The translations under genes and the position numbers were made by a program. From Alcaligenes aquatilis (GTDB lineage Bacteria; Pseudomonadota; Gammaproteobacteria; Burkholderiales; Burkholderiaceae_B): a stretch of DNA of 64,000 nucleotides. Under the pieces are notes generated by a model, which saw nothing but the letters and a program-made list of their open reading frames with translations, did no database searches and had not been told where the DNA came from. The stretch is taken from positions 1,488,001-1,552,000 of the forward strand of contig NZ_CP022390.1 in NCBI RefSeq assembly GCF_003076515.1, in the 5' to 3' direction. Shown here piece by piece: positions 8,760 to 18,357 of the stretch. Each line of letters starts with the position of its first letter. Within the stretch, counting starts at the first letter, position 1.

Positions 8760-9625
8760 GACCGCTCCTGCTGCTGCACACTCGGGTCGCAGGGTTGCGG
8801 ACTGGCCAGAACACGCAGCACCTGATTGGAATAAAAACAGGCCTGCAAAGAATGGGCGTTCAGTTGTGCCGCCGTCAGCAATTGGACCACCGCAGACTCA
8901 AAGTTCCCCTTGAAGCTGGCGGCAGCCTTGACAGGAAAATCCACCTCCAAAGTCCAATGTTCCGGCGCAAAAACCCATTTCGCTTGTTTGGCCCAACGCA
9001 TTAGCGCCTGCCTTAGCGTCCGATCTTTCAAACGCAGTTCAAAAACAGTGGAATCAGGGTTCGGGAGATTGACCGCCCACGTATCCGAGCTGGCTTGAAA
9101 GGCAACCCGTTGCACCAACTGTGCGGGCGCGGGCTCTGGTTCCAGCTCCAGCACTTGTACCGCCCCCACAGAGCTCGGTTTCAAGGGATCTCCTACAGGC
9201 AAAGGCCGGGCTGAAACATCCGATTCCTCTGCCCCTGACAAGGCAGAGCCTTCACTCTGGCTACTCTTGCGCCGCAGACTGGCCTGTGCCTGCGCCTTGC
9301 CTGCACGAAACACCAGCTCCGCCCACAAGCCATCGACTAACTGAAACTGCCCCGAAGGTCGTAGCGACAGCAGCACTTCCTGGCCGTCCCTGCGGCCAAA
9401 CACCGCTGGCAAAATCTGATCTGGTGCAAAATGCAGCCAAATGCGCGTCCCGTTATCAAAGACCTGCATAGGCCCCACTTTGGGGTCGCCGGATAAGCGC
9501 CAATCAAAATTGAAGACGCGCGCACCCGGATCGGCCAACAGACCATCCGGCCCCTGACTGGACTGACAGGCAGACAGCCCAAGCGCACAGATCAGCACGA
9601 TGCAGAAACGGACAAGAAAACGCAT
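8756..9625 (-). CDS. PilL/TcpQ-like lipoprotein
   Basis: A 289-residue lipoprotein starting MRFLVRFCIVLICALGLSAC with lipobox Cys20. The last 90 residues (LRLKDRTLRQALMRWAKQAKW, then FKGNFESAVVQLLTAAQL, then LQACFYSNQVLRVL) resemble the TcpQ/PilL C-terminal domain, which stabilises the secretin of type IVb pili. The middle is low-complexity and acidic/proline-rich. A longer reading from 9652 would start inside the upstream gene's terminator hairpin, so ATG 9625 is preferred. It heads the four-gene operon and overlaps the next gene by four bases. Confidence 0.6.
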   Translation of the reverse strand: MRFLVRFCIVLICALGLSACQSSQGPDGLLADPGARVFNFDWRLSGDPKVGPMQVFDNGTRIWLHFAPDQILPAVFGRRDGQEVLLSLRPSGQFQLVDGLWAELVFRAGKAQAQASLRRKSSQSEGSALSGAEESDVSARPLPVGDPLKPSSVGAVQVLELEPEPAPAQLVQRVAFQASSDTWAVNLPNPDSTVFELRLKDRTLRQALMRWAKQAKWVFAPEHWTLEVDFPVKAAASFKGNFESAVVQLLTAAQLNAHSLQACFYSNQVLRVLASPQPCDPSVQQQERS

Positions 9626-9640
9626 TACAAACACCCAAAG

Positions 9641-9673
9641 AAAAAACCCCATGTCCCGTCAAGGGCATGGGGT
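9641..9673 (-). terminator. terminator of the solute-binding protein gene
   Basis: On the reverse strand ACCCCATG (9673-9666) pairs with CATGGGGT (9653-9646), with inner GGG/CCC pairs, followed by six T's (9646-9641). It ends the reductase-dadA-binding-protein transcript about 55 bp after the last stop. It also lies only some 20 bp upstream of the pilus-like operon's start codon, leaving little room for a separate promoter. Confidence 0.88.
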
Positions 9674-9728
9674 CTATCTTCAAGGATGCTTGCTCAAGCC
9701 GCTAGATCGGCTTGTACGCACAGATAAA

Positions 9729-11042
9729 TCAGCGTCCTCTCTGTGCCACCAAACGATTAGCTTGCGTGGCGGCAGTACGCAATGCCGTCATGGCAGGTTG
9801 CTGCCCATCCAGCGCACTTTCCAGGCTCTGATTGAACACGGCACGAATCTGACGGTAGTTACGGAAATTGCCCTTGGCTGTGCCCGACGTACCGCTGCTG
9901 TAGGCTCCCACCAGGTGCATCCAGTCGCCCTTGTCCTTGTAGTAGTCGTTGCCTGTGGCATTAAAGGCTTCGCGGCTCACCGGTAAAAAACCTGTCTTCT
10001 GGTACCAACGTGCGGCGTTCTCAGGCTGAGCCAACCAGCTGATGAAACGGGCCGAAGCCTGATTCTGTTCGGCATTATGGCCTTTTACCGCCCACAGCGC
10101 CGATCCGGTCACAAACGGTTTACCAGGAGTTTGGGTCACTTCAGGATAGTAAGGCAGACCAGTCACTGCGTACTTCAAGCCACGCGTGTCGCTGTATTCA
10201 CCAATATGGCCGGAGTTCGAGAACATGACGGCACATTCGCCCTTGGCAAAGCGCTGGGGCGATTCTGGCAATGTGCCGGGCTTGACCATCAGCTCGGATT
10301 TCACCCAACTGATCATCATGGACAGGTGACGGATGTACATCACATCAAAGTCAAAGCCCACTTTGCCTTTCACCTTGGGACCCGGTGCCAGACCGTAAAT
10401 CTGGTTATTCACCGCTGCCAGGTTCTCCAGGTTGATGGAGACAGACTGATCCGAAGTCAAGGGACAACGGCGCGAGCCTTTATTGGCCAGATCGACGAGC
10501 TGGGCCTGCAAATCCAGCCAGACACGGCTGGGCACCGCAGGCTCGATCTTGGCTTTATCAAACGCGTCCAGGTTGTAGTACATGACCGGAATTTCGGCCA
10601 TATAAGGGAAGCCTTGCAATTGACCGCGGCCATTGCGCACAAAGGAGTTCGAGGCCAGGAACCAGGACACATTATCCATTTTTTCCCGAGCCAGCAAGGT
10701 GTGCATAGGCATGATGTAGGGGCGATCAGCGACCTCGTCCAGGCCGGACATCTCGCCTAATTGCACCAGATTGGGCAAATCCTTGCCCGCTTGCAAGACC
10801 TGTTCTAAAGAAGCTTCCGTATCATGAGCCTTGACCGACACCTTGACATCGCTCTGGCTACGATTGAAATCCCGAACCAAGCGTTCAAACTCGTCCTGAT
10901 TGTGCGAGTTCAAAGCGGTCCAGACCTGAATATCAACGGCTGCCAGGGCAGTCGACCCGAACAGCAAAGCGGCTGAGCCACCCGCTGCCATCGCCAAAGC
11001 CATAACACCCCGTTTCAACAGTAATCCGCGTAGATTTTTCAT
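9729..11042 (-). CDS. extracellular solute-binding protein of an ABC transporter (UgpB-like)
   Basis: A 437-residue periplasmic binding protein of the SBP_bac_1/8 superfamily. A signal peptide ends near residue 35 (GSTALAAVD). The fold markers VDIQVWTALNSHNQDEFERL, PYMAEIPVMYYNLDAF, GECAVMFSNSGHIGEY and NAARWYQKTGFLPVS resemble glycerol-3-phosphate-binding UgpB proteins. No permease or ATPase gene is adjacent, so the transporter must be elsewhere or the protein works alone; the ligand cannot be told from sequence. It lies seven bases downstream of dadA and is ended by the 9641-9673 terminator. Confidence 0.82.
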   Translation of the reverse strand: MKNLRGLLLKRGVMALAMAAGGSAALLFGSTALAAVDIQVWTALNSHNQDEFERLVRDFNRSQSDVKVSVKAHDTEASLEQVLQAGKDLPNLVQLGEMSGLDEVADRPYIMPMHTLLAREKMDNVSWFLASNSFVRNGRGQLQGFPYMAEIPVMYYNLDAFDKAKIEPAVPSRVWLDLQAQLVDLANKGSRRCPLTSDQSVSINLENLAAVNNQIYGLAPGPKVKGKVGFDFDVMYIRHLSMMISWVKSELMVKPGTLPESPQRFAKGECAVMFSNSGHIGEYSDTRGLKYAVTGLPYYPEVTQTPGKPFVTGSALWAVKGHNAEQNQASARFISWLAQPENAARWYQKTGFLPVSREAFNATGNDYYKDKGDWMHLVGAYSSGTSGTAKGNFRNYRQIRAVFNQSLESALDGQQPAMTALRTAATQANRLVAQRGR

Positions 11043-11049
11043 ACATCCT

Positions 11050-12303
11050 TCATGATAAAAAAGGAAATTCAGGTTCGGGTTTGTGTCCCATGAGCAGGTC
11101 TGCCAGGGCTCGGCCAGAGCCTACACCCATCGTCCACCCCAGGGTGCCATGCCCGGTATTCAGGTACAGGTTAGGTATGGAAGAGCGGCCTATCAGTGGG
11201 ATATTTGATGCTGTGGCAGGACGCAGTCCTGACCAGAAATGAACATTATCAAAATCCAATGCGCTTGGGAACAGATCCGCTACATGCGTTAACAAAGCCT
11301 GACAGCGGGCGGGGTTCAAATTGCGCGAATAGCCCGACAATTCTGCAGTTCCAGCGACCCGCAGGCTATCGCCTAAGCGGGAAAAAACAAGTTTGTGATC
11401 TTTATCGGTCAGGCTGACCGTGGGCGCCCCCTCGGGAACCAGTACCGGAAAAGTAGCCGAATAGCCTTTAGCCGGGTAAACGGGGCAGGAAATCCCCAGC
11501 GGCTGCAAGACGGTGGGACTGAAGCTACCCATGGCCACCACAAAGGCGTCTGCCTGTATGGACTCGTACGTACCGTCCGGGCCAATGACCTCAACACCTA
11601 CCACACGCCCCTTGGCCGTCAGCAAACGGGTGATTTGTGTAGAAAAGCGAAACTCCACCCCGGCTCGCTTGGCCATGGCCGCCAAACCGCAGGTAAATTG
11701 GTTGGCATCACCGGATTCATCATCCTTGGTATAGTCGCCACCCACAATCTGGCCACGGGCCGACGCCAGAGCAGGCTCTAACTGCACCAGCTCGTCCACG
11801 CTCATGATGCGGCGATCCACCCCCATATCGCGCATGATATCGGCCATCTGCTGAGAATCATCCAGGCTTTGAGCATCACGGTAAAAAGTGATGATGCCTT
11901 TTTCCTGATGGCGGTAATCAAAATCCAGGCTAGGACGCAATTGCTTGAGTGTGCTGCGGCTGTATTCCGCCATGGCCACCAGGGCGCGCACATTGGGCGT
12001 AACCCGTCCAGGCAGGCATTCACGCAAGAACGACAGGCACCAGCGCCACTGGCGCAGATCCAGACGCGGACGGAATAACAAGGGAGCATCGTCCTGCAAC
12101 AACCACTTCAGCAGTTTGAACGGCATTTTCGGGTTGGCCCAGGGCTCGGCATACGACACCGAAATCTGGCCGCCATTGGCACGCGAGGTTTCCTGCGCAG
12201 GGCCGGTTCCCCGCTCCACGACCACCACCTCACAACCTTGCTGGCTAAGCCACCAGGCAGTTGATACCCCAATAATGCCGCTGCCCAGAACTGCTACTTT
12301 CAT
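11050..12303 (-). CDS. dadA: D-amino-acid dehydrogenase (DadA family)
   Basis: FAD enzyme that oxidatively deaminates D-amino acids to oxo acids, feeding electrons to the membrane quinone pool. The 417-residue protein begins with the dinucleotide-binding fold (KVAVLGSGIIGVSTAWWLS, then VVVVERGTGPAQETSRANGG) and continues with DadA markers YAEPWANPKMPFKLLKWLLQDDAPL, FWSGLRPATASNIPLIG and NTGHGTLGWTMGVGSG. Length fits the small subunit/DadA family. A ferredoxin-type reductase lies 37 bp upstream and a binding protein seven bases downstream. No alanine racemase is adjacent. Confidence 0.9.
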   Translation of the reverse strand: MKVAVLGSGIIGVSTAWWLSQQGCEVVVVERGTGPAQETSRANGGQISVSYAEPWANPKMPFKLLKWLLQDDAPLLFRPRLDLRQWRWCLSFLRECLPGRVTPNVRALVAMAEYSRSTLKQLRPSLDFDYRHQEKGIITFYRDAQSLDDSQQMADIMRDMGVDRRIMSVDELVQLEPALASARGQIVGGDYTKDDESGDANQFTCGLAAMAKRAGVEFRFSTQITRLLTAKGRVVGVEVIGPDGTYESIQADAFVVAMGSFSPTVLQPLGISCPVYPAKGYSATFPVLVPEGAPTVSLTDKDHKLVFSRLGDSLRVAGTAELSGYSRNLNPARCQALLTHVADLFPSALDFDNVHFWSGLRPATASNIPLIGRSSIPNLYLNTGHGTLGWTMGVGSGRALADLLMGHKPEPEFPFLS

Positions 12304-12340
12304 GTGTACTGTCCGCTTGTTGAGCTATTGACCAAGACGC

Positions 12341-13375
12341 TTACTTTACATCTGCCAGGGACGTAAAGGCATCTGCAAAATAATTGTCCGGATTCAGTTG
12401 GGCCTGCTCCACAAAATCCTTGCGCGCCGCTTCAACCATGCCCGGCGCGCCACAGGCGTATACCTGCCAGGCTGACAGGTCCGGCAAATCAGCCAGCACA
12501 GCTTGATGCACAAAACCGGTGCGGCCTGTCCAGCCATCTTCAGGCTGAGCGTCGGAGACCACCGGAATGAAACGCAAATTAGGCAATTCGCTGGCCCATT
12601 TCTCGGCCAGTTCGCGCTGGTACAAATCCTTGGGTCGACGCCCGCCCCAGTACAGCGCCACTTCGCGCTGGCTGCCGGTTTGAATCAGGCGTTCGATCAA
12701 GGCCTTGATCGGAGCAAAGCCCGTACCGCTGGCCAGGAACACCATAGGAGCCGCGCTGTCTTCACGCAGAAAGAAAGAACCCAAAGGCGCTTCCACACGC
12801 AGAATTTCGCGCTCTTTCATGGCGGTGGCACCGGCACCGAACACGTGATCGGTAAACACGCCGCCGGGCATGTGACGAATATGCAATTCCACCTGATTGT
12901 CTTCCCGTGGCGGTGTGGCCATGGAGTAGCTGCGACGGCTGCCGTCCTTCAGGATGAACTCCAGATACTGACCCGGGTAGTAACGAAATGGCTCGGACGA
13001 CGGCATTTGCAGACGCACCACCATCACATCATCACGTACTTTTTCCAGGCCCACCACGCGCGAGGGCATTTTGCGAATCTGGATATCGGTCGCCATACGA
13101 ATTTCGTGGGACTCGATCAACATGTCGCTGCTGGGCTTGGCCTGACAAAACAGGGTGTAGCCTGCAGCGCGATCCTCTTCGCTCAACAATTGCTCGGGCG
13201 CACGGCCTGCCTCGTACTCACCTTCAATGACCTTGCCACGGCAAGACGAACAGGTGCCGTTGCGGCAGCTATAGGGCAAGACGATACCTGCATTCAGTGC
13301 GCCATCCAGCACAGACTGTCCGGGCTGAACGTCAAAACTGTGCCCGCTGGGCTGAACCGTGACTTTGAAACTCAT
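12341..13375 (-). CDS. 2Fe-2S ferredoxin/FAD reductase (CDP-6-deoxy-glucoseen reductase-like)
   Basis: A 344-residue electron-transfer flavoprotein. Residues 1-90 are a plant-type ferredoxin with Cys37, Cys42, Cys45 and Cys77; residues about 100-200 bind FAD (YPGQYLEF, RRSYSMATPP), and residues about 210-340 form the NAD-binding domain (VFLASGTGFAPIKALIERL, YACGAPGMVEAARKDF). The same architecture serves oxygenase reductases and AscD/RfbI-type proteins, so the partner is open. ATG 13375 was chosen over a GTG at 13384 because homology starts at MSFKVTVQ. It lies 61 bp downstream of parC; a hairpin (13406-13411 with 13417-13422) sits between. Confidence 0.85.
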   Translation of the reverse strand: MSFKVTVQPSGHSFDVQPGQSVLDGALNAGIVLPYSCRNGTCSSCRGKVIEGEYEAGRAPEQLLSEEDRAAGYTLFCQAKPSSDMLIESHEIRMATDIQIRKMPSRVVGLEKVRDDVMVVRLQMPSSEPFRYYPGQYLEFILKDGSRRSYSMATPPREDNQVELHIRHMPGGVFTDHVFGAGATAMKEREILRVEAPLGSFFLREDSAAPMVFLASGTGFAPIKALIERLIQTGSQREVALYWGGRRPKDLYQRELAEKWASELPNLRFIPVVSDAQPEDGWTGRTGFVHQAVLADLPDLSAWQVYACGAPGMVEAARKDFVEQAQLNPDNYFADAFTSLADVK

Positions 13376-13436
13376 ATCCAACACTCAAAAAAGAAATCTA
13401 TCAGGCGGAGGGCCAGCCTCCGGCGGCTATACAAAT

Positions 13437-15746
13437 TCAGGCCTGTTCAGGTCGATGCAACACAGGGTCGTTCAATTTGAGCGACAGGGTCTTGCCCTTG
13501 CCTGCGCGCTTGCCCAGATAATTGGCCAGCATATCCAGATCCATCACGATGGTAGACGGACGTTTGCGATTCACCCCGCTAACGGCCAGACCCGCCTCCC
13601 CAAAGGCCACCCATTGACTGAGCGTATCACCATCATTGAGCTTGATCAGTACCGTGCCACGCCCCCCTTTGGCCAGCACTTTCAGCTCCTTGATGTCCAC
13701 CACCAGGAAGCGCCCCTGTTCGCTGAGCAGGCCTACGTACTGGTCATCCGGACGCAAGGCCAAAGGTTTGAGCAGTTTTTTGCCGTCCTCAATAGTGACA
13801 AACTGCTTGCCCGCTTTCTGGCGTGTATTCATGTCGCCTTGAGAGGCCACAAAACCGTAGCCGTCGCAGGCAGCCAGCAAATAGTTCTGATCCAAAGGAG
13901 CGCCCAGGATGTGCTCGATAGGCGCACTGGGGCTGACTTCAATCATGGAGGTAATGGGCTGACCGTCTCCACGCGCCGAAGGCAAGCTGGAGACCGGAAC
14001 AGTATAGACCCGGCCATCGGTGCCGATGGCGACCAGGTCTGTGGTACTACGGCACTCCAGCGCATCGCGCAAGCCATCGCCGGTCTTGAAACTGAACTGT
14101 GAAGCGTCATGACCGTGGCCCTGGCGCGAACGCAGCCAGCCTTTGCGCGACACAATCACGGTGACCGGCTCATCAACCACCTTGGTTTCCAGCACAGCAC
14201 GCTCGGCCGCTTCAATCAAGGTGCGACGCTCATCGCCATAGGTTTTAACGTCTGCTTCGATTTCTCGAATCATCAAGCGTTTCAAGGCCTTGGGATCGTC
14301 CAACAGCTTTTGCAAAGACTCCTGTTCCTCCAGGCGCTCTTTCAGCTCTTTCTCGATCTTGAAACCTTCCAGACGGGCCAACTGACGCAAGCGCATTTCC
14401 AGAATATCGTCAGCCTGGCGCTCGCTTAAATCAAAGCGCTCCATCAAGGCAGCACGCGGCTCGTCGGACTCACGAATGGTTTGAATGACCTCGTCCACAT
14501 TCAGGTACACCACCATGCGCCCTTGCAGCACATGAATACGATCGGTGACCTTGTCCAGACGGTAACGAGTACGACGCTCCATCGTGTGACGACGAAATTC
14601 CAGCCAGCTCAGCAAGACCTGACGCAGGGAGCGCTGGCCAGGACGACCGTCCGTATCGATACATACCAGGTTGATGGAGACGTTGCGCTCCAGGCTGGTC
14701 TGTGCCAGCAAGGTGGTCACGAACTCGTCCCGATCAATGGCGCGGGATTTGGGTTCAAACACCAATCGCACCGCAGCCTGCTTGCCGGACTCATCGCGCA
14801 CGGCGTCGAGCATGTTCAGCATCAAGGCTTTGGTTTGCTGTTGCTCAGTGCTCAGGGATTTCTTGCCCGCCTTGACCTTGGGATTGGTGCGTTCTTCAAT
14901 CTCTTCCAGAATCTGCTGAGAGGAGCTGCCGGGCGGCAATTCAGTGACCACCAATTGCCATTGACCACGTGCCATTTCCTCAAATACCCAACGGGCACGT
15001 GCCTTGATGGAGCCCCGGCCCTGAGCGTACACCGCCGCAATATCATCGGCAGCGGAAATGATCTGGCCACCCCCTGCAAAATCCGGGCCAGGAATGATCT
15101 CGTGGATGTCCTGGTCGCTTAAATTCGGGTTGCGCAGCAGGCTGACACAGGCTTGGGCTACCTCACGCAGGTTGTGCGACGGAATCTCGGTGGCCATCCC
15201 GACAGCAATCCCCGATGCACCGTTAAGCAACATGATGGGCAAGCGGGCTGGCAAGGTCACCGGCTCTTTCTGGCTGCCATCGTAGTTGGGGATAAAGTCC
15301 ACCGTGCCTTCGTCCAGCTCGTCCAGCAGCAAACGCGAGAACGGAGTCAGGCGCGCTTCCGTATAACGCATAGCGGCGGCATTGTCGCCATCGCGCGAGC
15401 CAAAATTGCCCTGCCCGTCCACCAGCGGATAGCGCAGCACAAAATCCTGCGCCATACGCACCATGGCGTCATAGGCGGCCTGGTCACTGTGGGGGTGATA
15501 TTTACCCAGCACATCCCCCACCACGCGCGCCGATTTCACAGGCTTGGCCGTTGGGCCCAGGCCCATGGCATCCATCGCATACAGAATGCGGCGCTGTACC
15601 GGCTTCTGACCATCGGTCAGGTCGGGCAAAGCCCGTCCGCGTACGACCGAGACGGCGTAATCCAGATAAGCCTGTTCCGCGTAAGTCCCCAGCGTGATGC
15701 TATCGTCCGATCCCGCCGGCTCAAAATCCAATTGATTGCTGTCCAT
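13437..15746 (-). CDS. parC: DNA topoisomerase IV subunit A
   Basis: Cleavage subunit of the decatenating topoisomerase IV. The 769-residue protein has the [14 protein letters not shown] block, catalytic Tyr128 in AMRYTEARL, and a C-terminal beta-pinwheel (from about residue 500). The quinolone pocket reads [14 protein letters not shown] (residues 82-95): the glycine usually found before the Asp (Gly78 in E. coli ParC) is Ser87, the Ser80 position is Gln89 and the Glu84 position is Asp93. It lies 20 bp downstream of parE on the same strand. Confidence 0.97.
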   Translation of the reverse strand: MDSNQLDFEPAGSDDSITLGTYAEQAYLDYAVSVVRGRALPDLTDGQKPVQRRILYAMDAMGLGPTAKPVKSARVVGDVLGKYHPHSDQAAYDAMVRMAQDFVLRYPLVDGQGNFGSRDGDNAAAMRYTEARLTPFSRLLLDELDEGTVDFIPNYDGSQKEPVTLPARLPIMLLNGASGIAVGMATEIPSHNLREVAQACVSLLRNPNLSDQDIHEIIPGPDFAGGGQIISAADDIAAVYAQGRGSIKARARWVFEEMARGQWQLVVTELPPGSSSQQILEEIEERTNPKVKAGKKSLSTEQQQTKALMLNMLDAVRDESGKQAAVRLVFEPKSRAIDRDEFVTTLLAQTSLERNVSINLVCIDTDGRPGQRSLRQVLLSWLEFRRHTMERRTRYRLDKVTDRIHVLQGRMVVYLNVDEVIQTIRESDEPRAALMERFDLSERQADDILEMRLRQLARLEGFKIEKELKERLEEQESLQKLLDDPKALKRLMIREIEADVKTYGDERRTLIEAAERAVLETKVVDEPVTVIVSRKGWLRSRQGHGHDASQFSFKTGDGLRDALECRSTTDLVAIGTDGRVYTVPVSSLPSARGDGQPITSMIEVSPSAPIEHILGAPLDQNYLLAACDGYGFVASQGDMNTRQKAGKQFVTIEDGKKLLKPLALRPDDQYVGLLSEQGRFLVVDIKELKVLAKGGRGTVLIKLNDGDTLSQWVAFGEAGLAVSGVNRKRPSTIVMDLDMLANYLGKRAGKGKTLSLKLNDPVLHRPEQA

Positions 15747-15766
15747 AAATAACTCTTAAATCGGGC

Positions 15767-17728
15767 TTAGACGTCCAGATCGGCCAAATTGCCTTTTTCT
15801 TCCAACCAGGCACGGCGGGCAGAGGCCTCGCCCTTGCCCATCAGCATGGTGAACATGGCCTGCGTGCCGCTTAAGCCATCTTCGCCCCAATGCACCGGCA
15901 ATAAACGACGGGTATCCGGATTCATGGTGGTATCCCACAACTGCTCCGCACTCATTTCACCCAAACCTTTAAAACGGCTGATGCTCCAGGACTCGTTGCG
16001 TATGCCTTCATTGCGCAACTTCTCCAAAGTGGCATCCAGCTCGCCCTGATCCAGACAATAGATCTTGCGAGCCGGGCGTTTGCCAGCGGCAGGCACATCG
16101 ACGCGGAACAAGGGTGGGCGCGCCACATACACGTGCCCGGCTTCGATCAGCTTGGGGAAATGGCGGAAAAACAAAGTCAGCAAGAGCACCTGAATGTGCG
16201 AGCCGTCCACGTCCGCATCGGACAGGATACAAATGCGGCCATAGCGCAAACCGGACAAATCCGGCTCGGACTGGGCATCATGCGGGTCCACGCCAATGGC
16301 TACGGAAATATCATGAATTTCCTGGTTGGCGAACAGGCGATCCCGGTCCACTTCCCAGGCGTTCAGCACCTTGCCGCGCAGGGGCAAGATGGCCTGAAAT
16401 TCCTTGTCGCGGCCCATTTTTGCAGAGCCACCGGCCGAGTCGCCCTCGACCAGAAACAGTTCGGAGCTCTCCAGATCGTGCGATTCGCAGTCCGTGAGCT
16501 TGCCGGGCAACACGGCTACCCCCGAGCTTTTACGTTTTTCCACTTTCTGGGCCGAACGGGTACGGGCCTGAGCCTGACGCACCGCCACTTCAGCCAATTT
16601 TCGACCCTGATCCACATTCGCATGCAGATGCAGTTCCAGTGCGTTGCGTACATAGCCACTGACCAGACGCACGGCATCGCGGCTATTGAGTTTTTCCTTG
16701 ATTTGCCCCTGGAATTGCGGATCCAGCACTTTGGCCGACAGCACAAAACTGGCACGGGCAAAGACGTCCTCAGCCTGCAGCTTGACGCCCTTGGGAATCA
16801 AACTGTGCAGCTCGGCAAAGCTGCGCACGGCCTGATACAGACCATCACGCAAGCCCGATTCGTGCGTCCCCCCGGCACTGGTCGGAATCAGATTGACATA
16901 AGACTCGCGCACAATCTGAGAGTCCAGGGTCCAGGCCACGACCCAATGAGCCCCTTCACCAGGGGAGAAATTATCGTCATCTTTCGGGGCGTACTGGCGG
17001 CCCTCGAATAGAGGCACCAACAACTCCACGCCGTCCATCTCTTCTTGCAAATAACCGCGCAAACCGTCCTCATAGCACCATTGCTGGCGCTGGCCGGTTT
17101 TCTGCTGCACCAGCTCCACGGTCACCCCTTCCAGCAAGACCGCTTTGCTATGCAGGATGTGCGTCAGTTGAGCCAGGGGAATCTGGGCGGAGTCAAAGTA
17201 CTTGGGGTCAGGCCAGACCCGCACACGGGTCCCGGTCTTGCGCTTGCCCACGGTGCCCGTCTGGGTCAGGGGCTGCTCCAGCTCGCCGTCGGCAAACACA
17301 ATTTCATTGGCTTGCCCGTCGCGCCAGACCAGCACTTCCAGGCGACGCGACAAGGCGTTGGTCACCGACACACCCACCCCATGCAAACCGCCGGAAAAGG
17401 CATAGGCTCCGCCATTGAGCTTGTCGAACTTGCCCCCGGCATGCAGTCGAGTGAACACCAGCTCAACCACGGGCGCATTCTCTTCAGGATGCAAGCCAAC
17501 GGGAATACCGCGCCCATCATCCTCGACCTGGATACCGCCGTCCTCCAGCAAGGTAACGGTCAGGGTGCGGGCAAAACCAGCCAGGGCTTCGTCGGCGGCG
17601 TTATCGATGACCTCCTGCACAATATGCAGGGGATTATCCGTGCGGGTATACATGGCCGGGCGCTGCCGGACCGGTTCCAGCCCTTTAAGCACCCGTATAG
17701 AAGATTCGTCGTAACGTGTAGTAGACAA
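15767..17728 (-). CDS. parE: DNA topoisomerase IV subunit B
   Basis: ATPase subunit of topoisomerase IV. The 653-residue protein has the GHKL ATP-binding motifs (EVIDNAADEALAG, VEDDGRGIPVG, GGLHGVGVSVTNALS), the transducer domain and the Toprim signatures ELFLVEGDSAGGSA, LPLRGKVLNAWE and ILSDADVDGSHI. It closes with the ParE-type tail RFKGLGEMSAEQLWDTTMNP. Starts MSTTRYDESSIRVLKGLEPV. Divergent from trxA across a 233-bp gap in which I could not fix a promoter with confidence. Confidence 0.97.
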   Translation of the reverse strand: MSTTRYDESSIRVLKGLEPVRQRPAMYTRTDNPLHIVQEVIDNAADEALAGFARTLTVTLLEDGGIQVEDDGRGIPVGLHPEENAPVVELVFTRLHAGGKFDKLNGGAYAFSGGLHGVGVSVTNALSRRLEVLVWRDGQANEIVFADGELEQPLTQTGTVGKRKTGTRVRVWPDPKYFDSAQIPLAQLTHILHSKAVLLEGVTVELVQQKTGQRQQWCYEDGLRGYLQEEMDGVELLVPLFEGRQYAPKDDDNFSPGEGAHWVVAWTLDSQIVRESYVNLIPTSAGGTHESGLRDGLYQAVRSFAELHSLIPKGVKLQAEDVFARASFVLSAKVLDPQFQGQIKEKLNSRDAVRLVSGYVRNALELHLHANVDQGRKLAEVAVRQAQARTRSAQKVEKRKSSGVAVLPGKLTDCESHDLESSELFLVEGDSAGGSAKMGRDKEFQAILPLRGKVLNAWEVDRDRLFANQEIHDISVAIGVDPHDAQSEPDLSGLRYGRICILSDADVDGSHIQVLLLTLFFRHFPKLIEAGHVYVARPPLFRVDVPAAGKRPARKIYCLDQGELDATLEKLRNEGIRNESWSISRFKGLGEMSAEQLWDTTMNPDTRRLLPVHWGEDGLSGTQAMFTMLMGKGEASARRAWLEEKGNLADLDV

Positions 17729-17961
17729 CTTGATTCCCGGTAGATCGTACAGAAAAACGCTATTTTACGAGTGGTTAGGCGCCAGTGGGGAAACGCTTTA
17801 TTGGCGCGCGTTGCGCAGTGAATGCACATTATCAACCAGACGCAATGGTATCCTGTCAAAAATTGGCAACAAGACCGTCGCAATTGGCCGTAGAATACAT
17901 TGTGCTCAGGTCACGCCACACGTATAGTTTTTCGTTATCTTTTATTTTTTTGCATTTTGCC

Positions 17962-18288
17962 ATGAGCGACTCCATCATTCACGTTACAGACGCCTCCTTC
18001 GAGAGCGACGTCCTCAAAGCCGACCTTCCTGTTTTGGTCGATTATTGGGCTGCCTGGTGCGGCCCCTGTAAAATGATTGCACCTTTGCTTGATGAGGCGG
18101 CCGAACTGTATCAAGGTCGTGTTATCATCGCTAAGCTCAATGTCGATGAAAATCCCGACACTCCTGCTCAATTCGGTGTTCGCGGTATTCCAACGCTCAT
18201 GCTGTTTAAAGACGGTAAAGTCGCCCAGACTAAAGTCGGTGCACTTTCCAAGTCTCAACTTAGCGCGTTTCTCGACAGCTCCCTGTAA
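17962..18288 (+). CDS. trxA: thioredoxin 1
   Basis: General cytoplasmic disulfide reductase. The 108-residue protein has the active site WCGPCKM, the conserved cis-proline segment [14 protein letters not shown], and begins [20 protein letters not shown]. An in-frame ATG far upstream (17785) would add 59 unrelated residues and is rejected. It precedes rho by 69 bp on the same strand, a pairing common in proteobacteria. Confidence 0.97.
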   Translation: MSDSIIHVTDASFESDVLKADLPVLVDYWAAWCGPCKMIAPLLDEAAELYQGRVIIAKLNVDENPDTPAQFGVRGIPTLMLFKDGKVAQTKVGALSKSQLSAFLDSSL

Positions 18289-18304
18289 TCTCTGATTAAC
18301 CGCA

Positions 18305-18327
18305 CGCAGGCCCATCGCTGGCCTGCG
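18305..18327 (+). other. stable hairpin in the trxA-rho spacer
   Basis: CGCAGGCC (18305-18312) pairs perfectly with GGCCTGCG (18320-18327) around a seven-base loop, 30 bp before the rho start. No T tract follows, so it is not a normal intrinsic terminator. It could be part of the rho leader; rho genes are known to be autoregulated through their leaders, but a role here is inferred. Confidence 0.4.
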
Positions 18328-18357
18328 GTCTGCTGCTGAAAGCCCTTCCCCACACTC

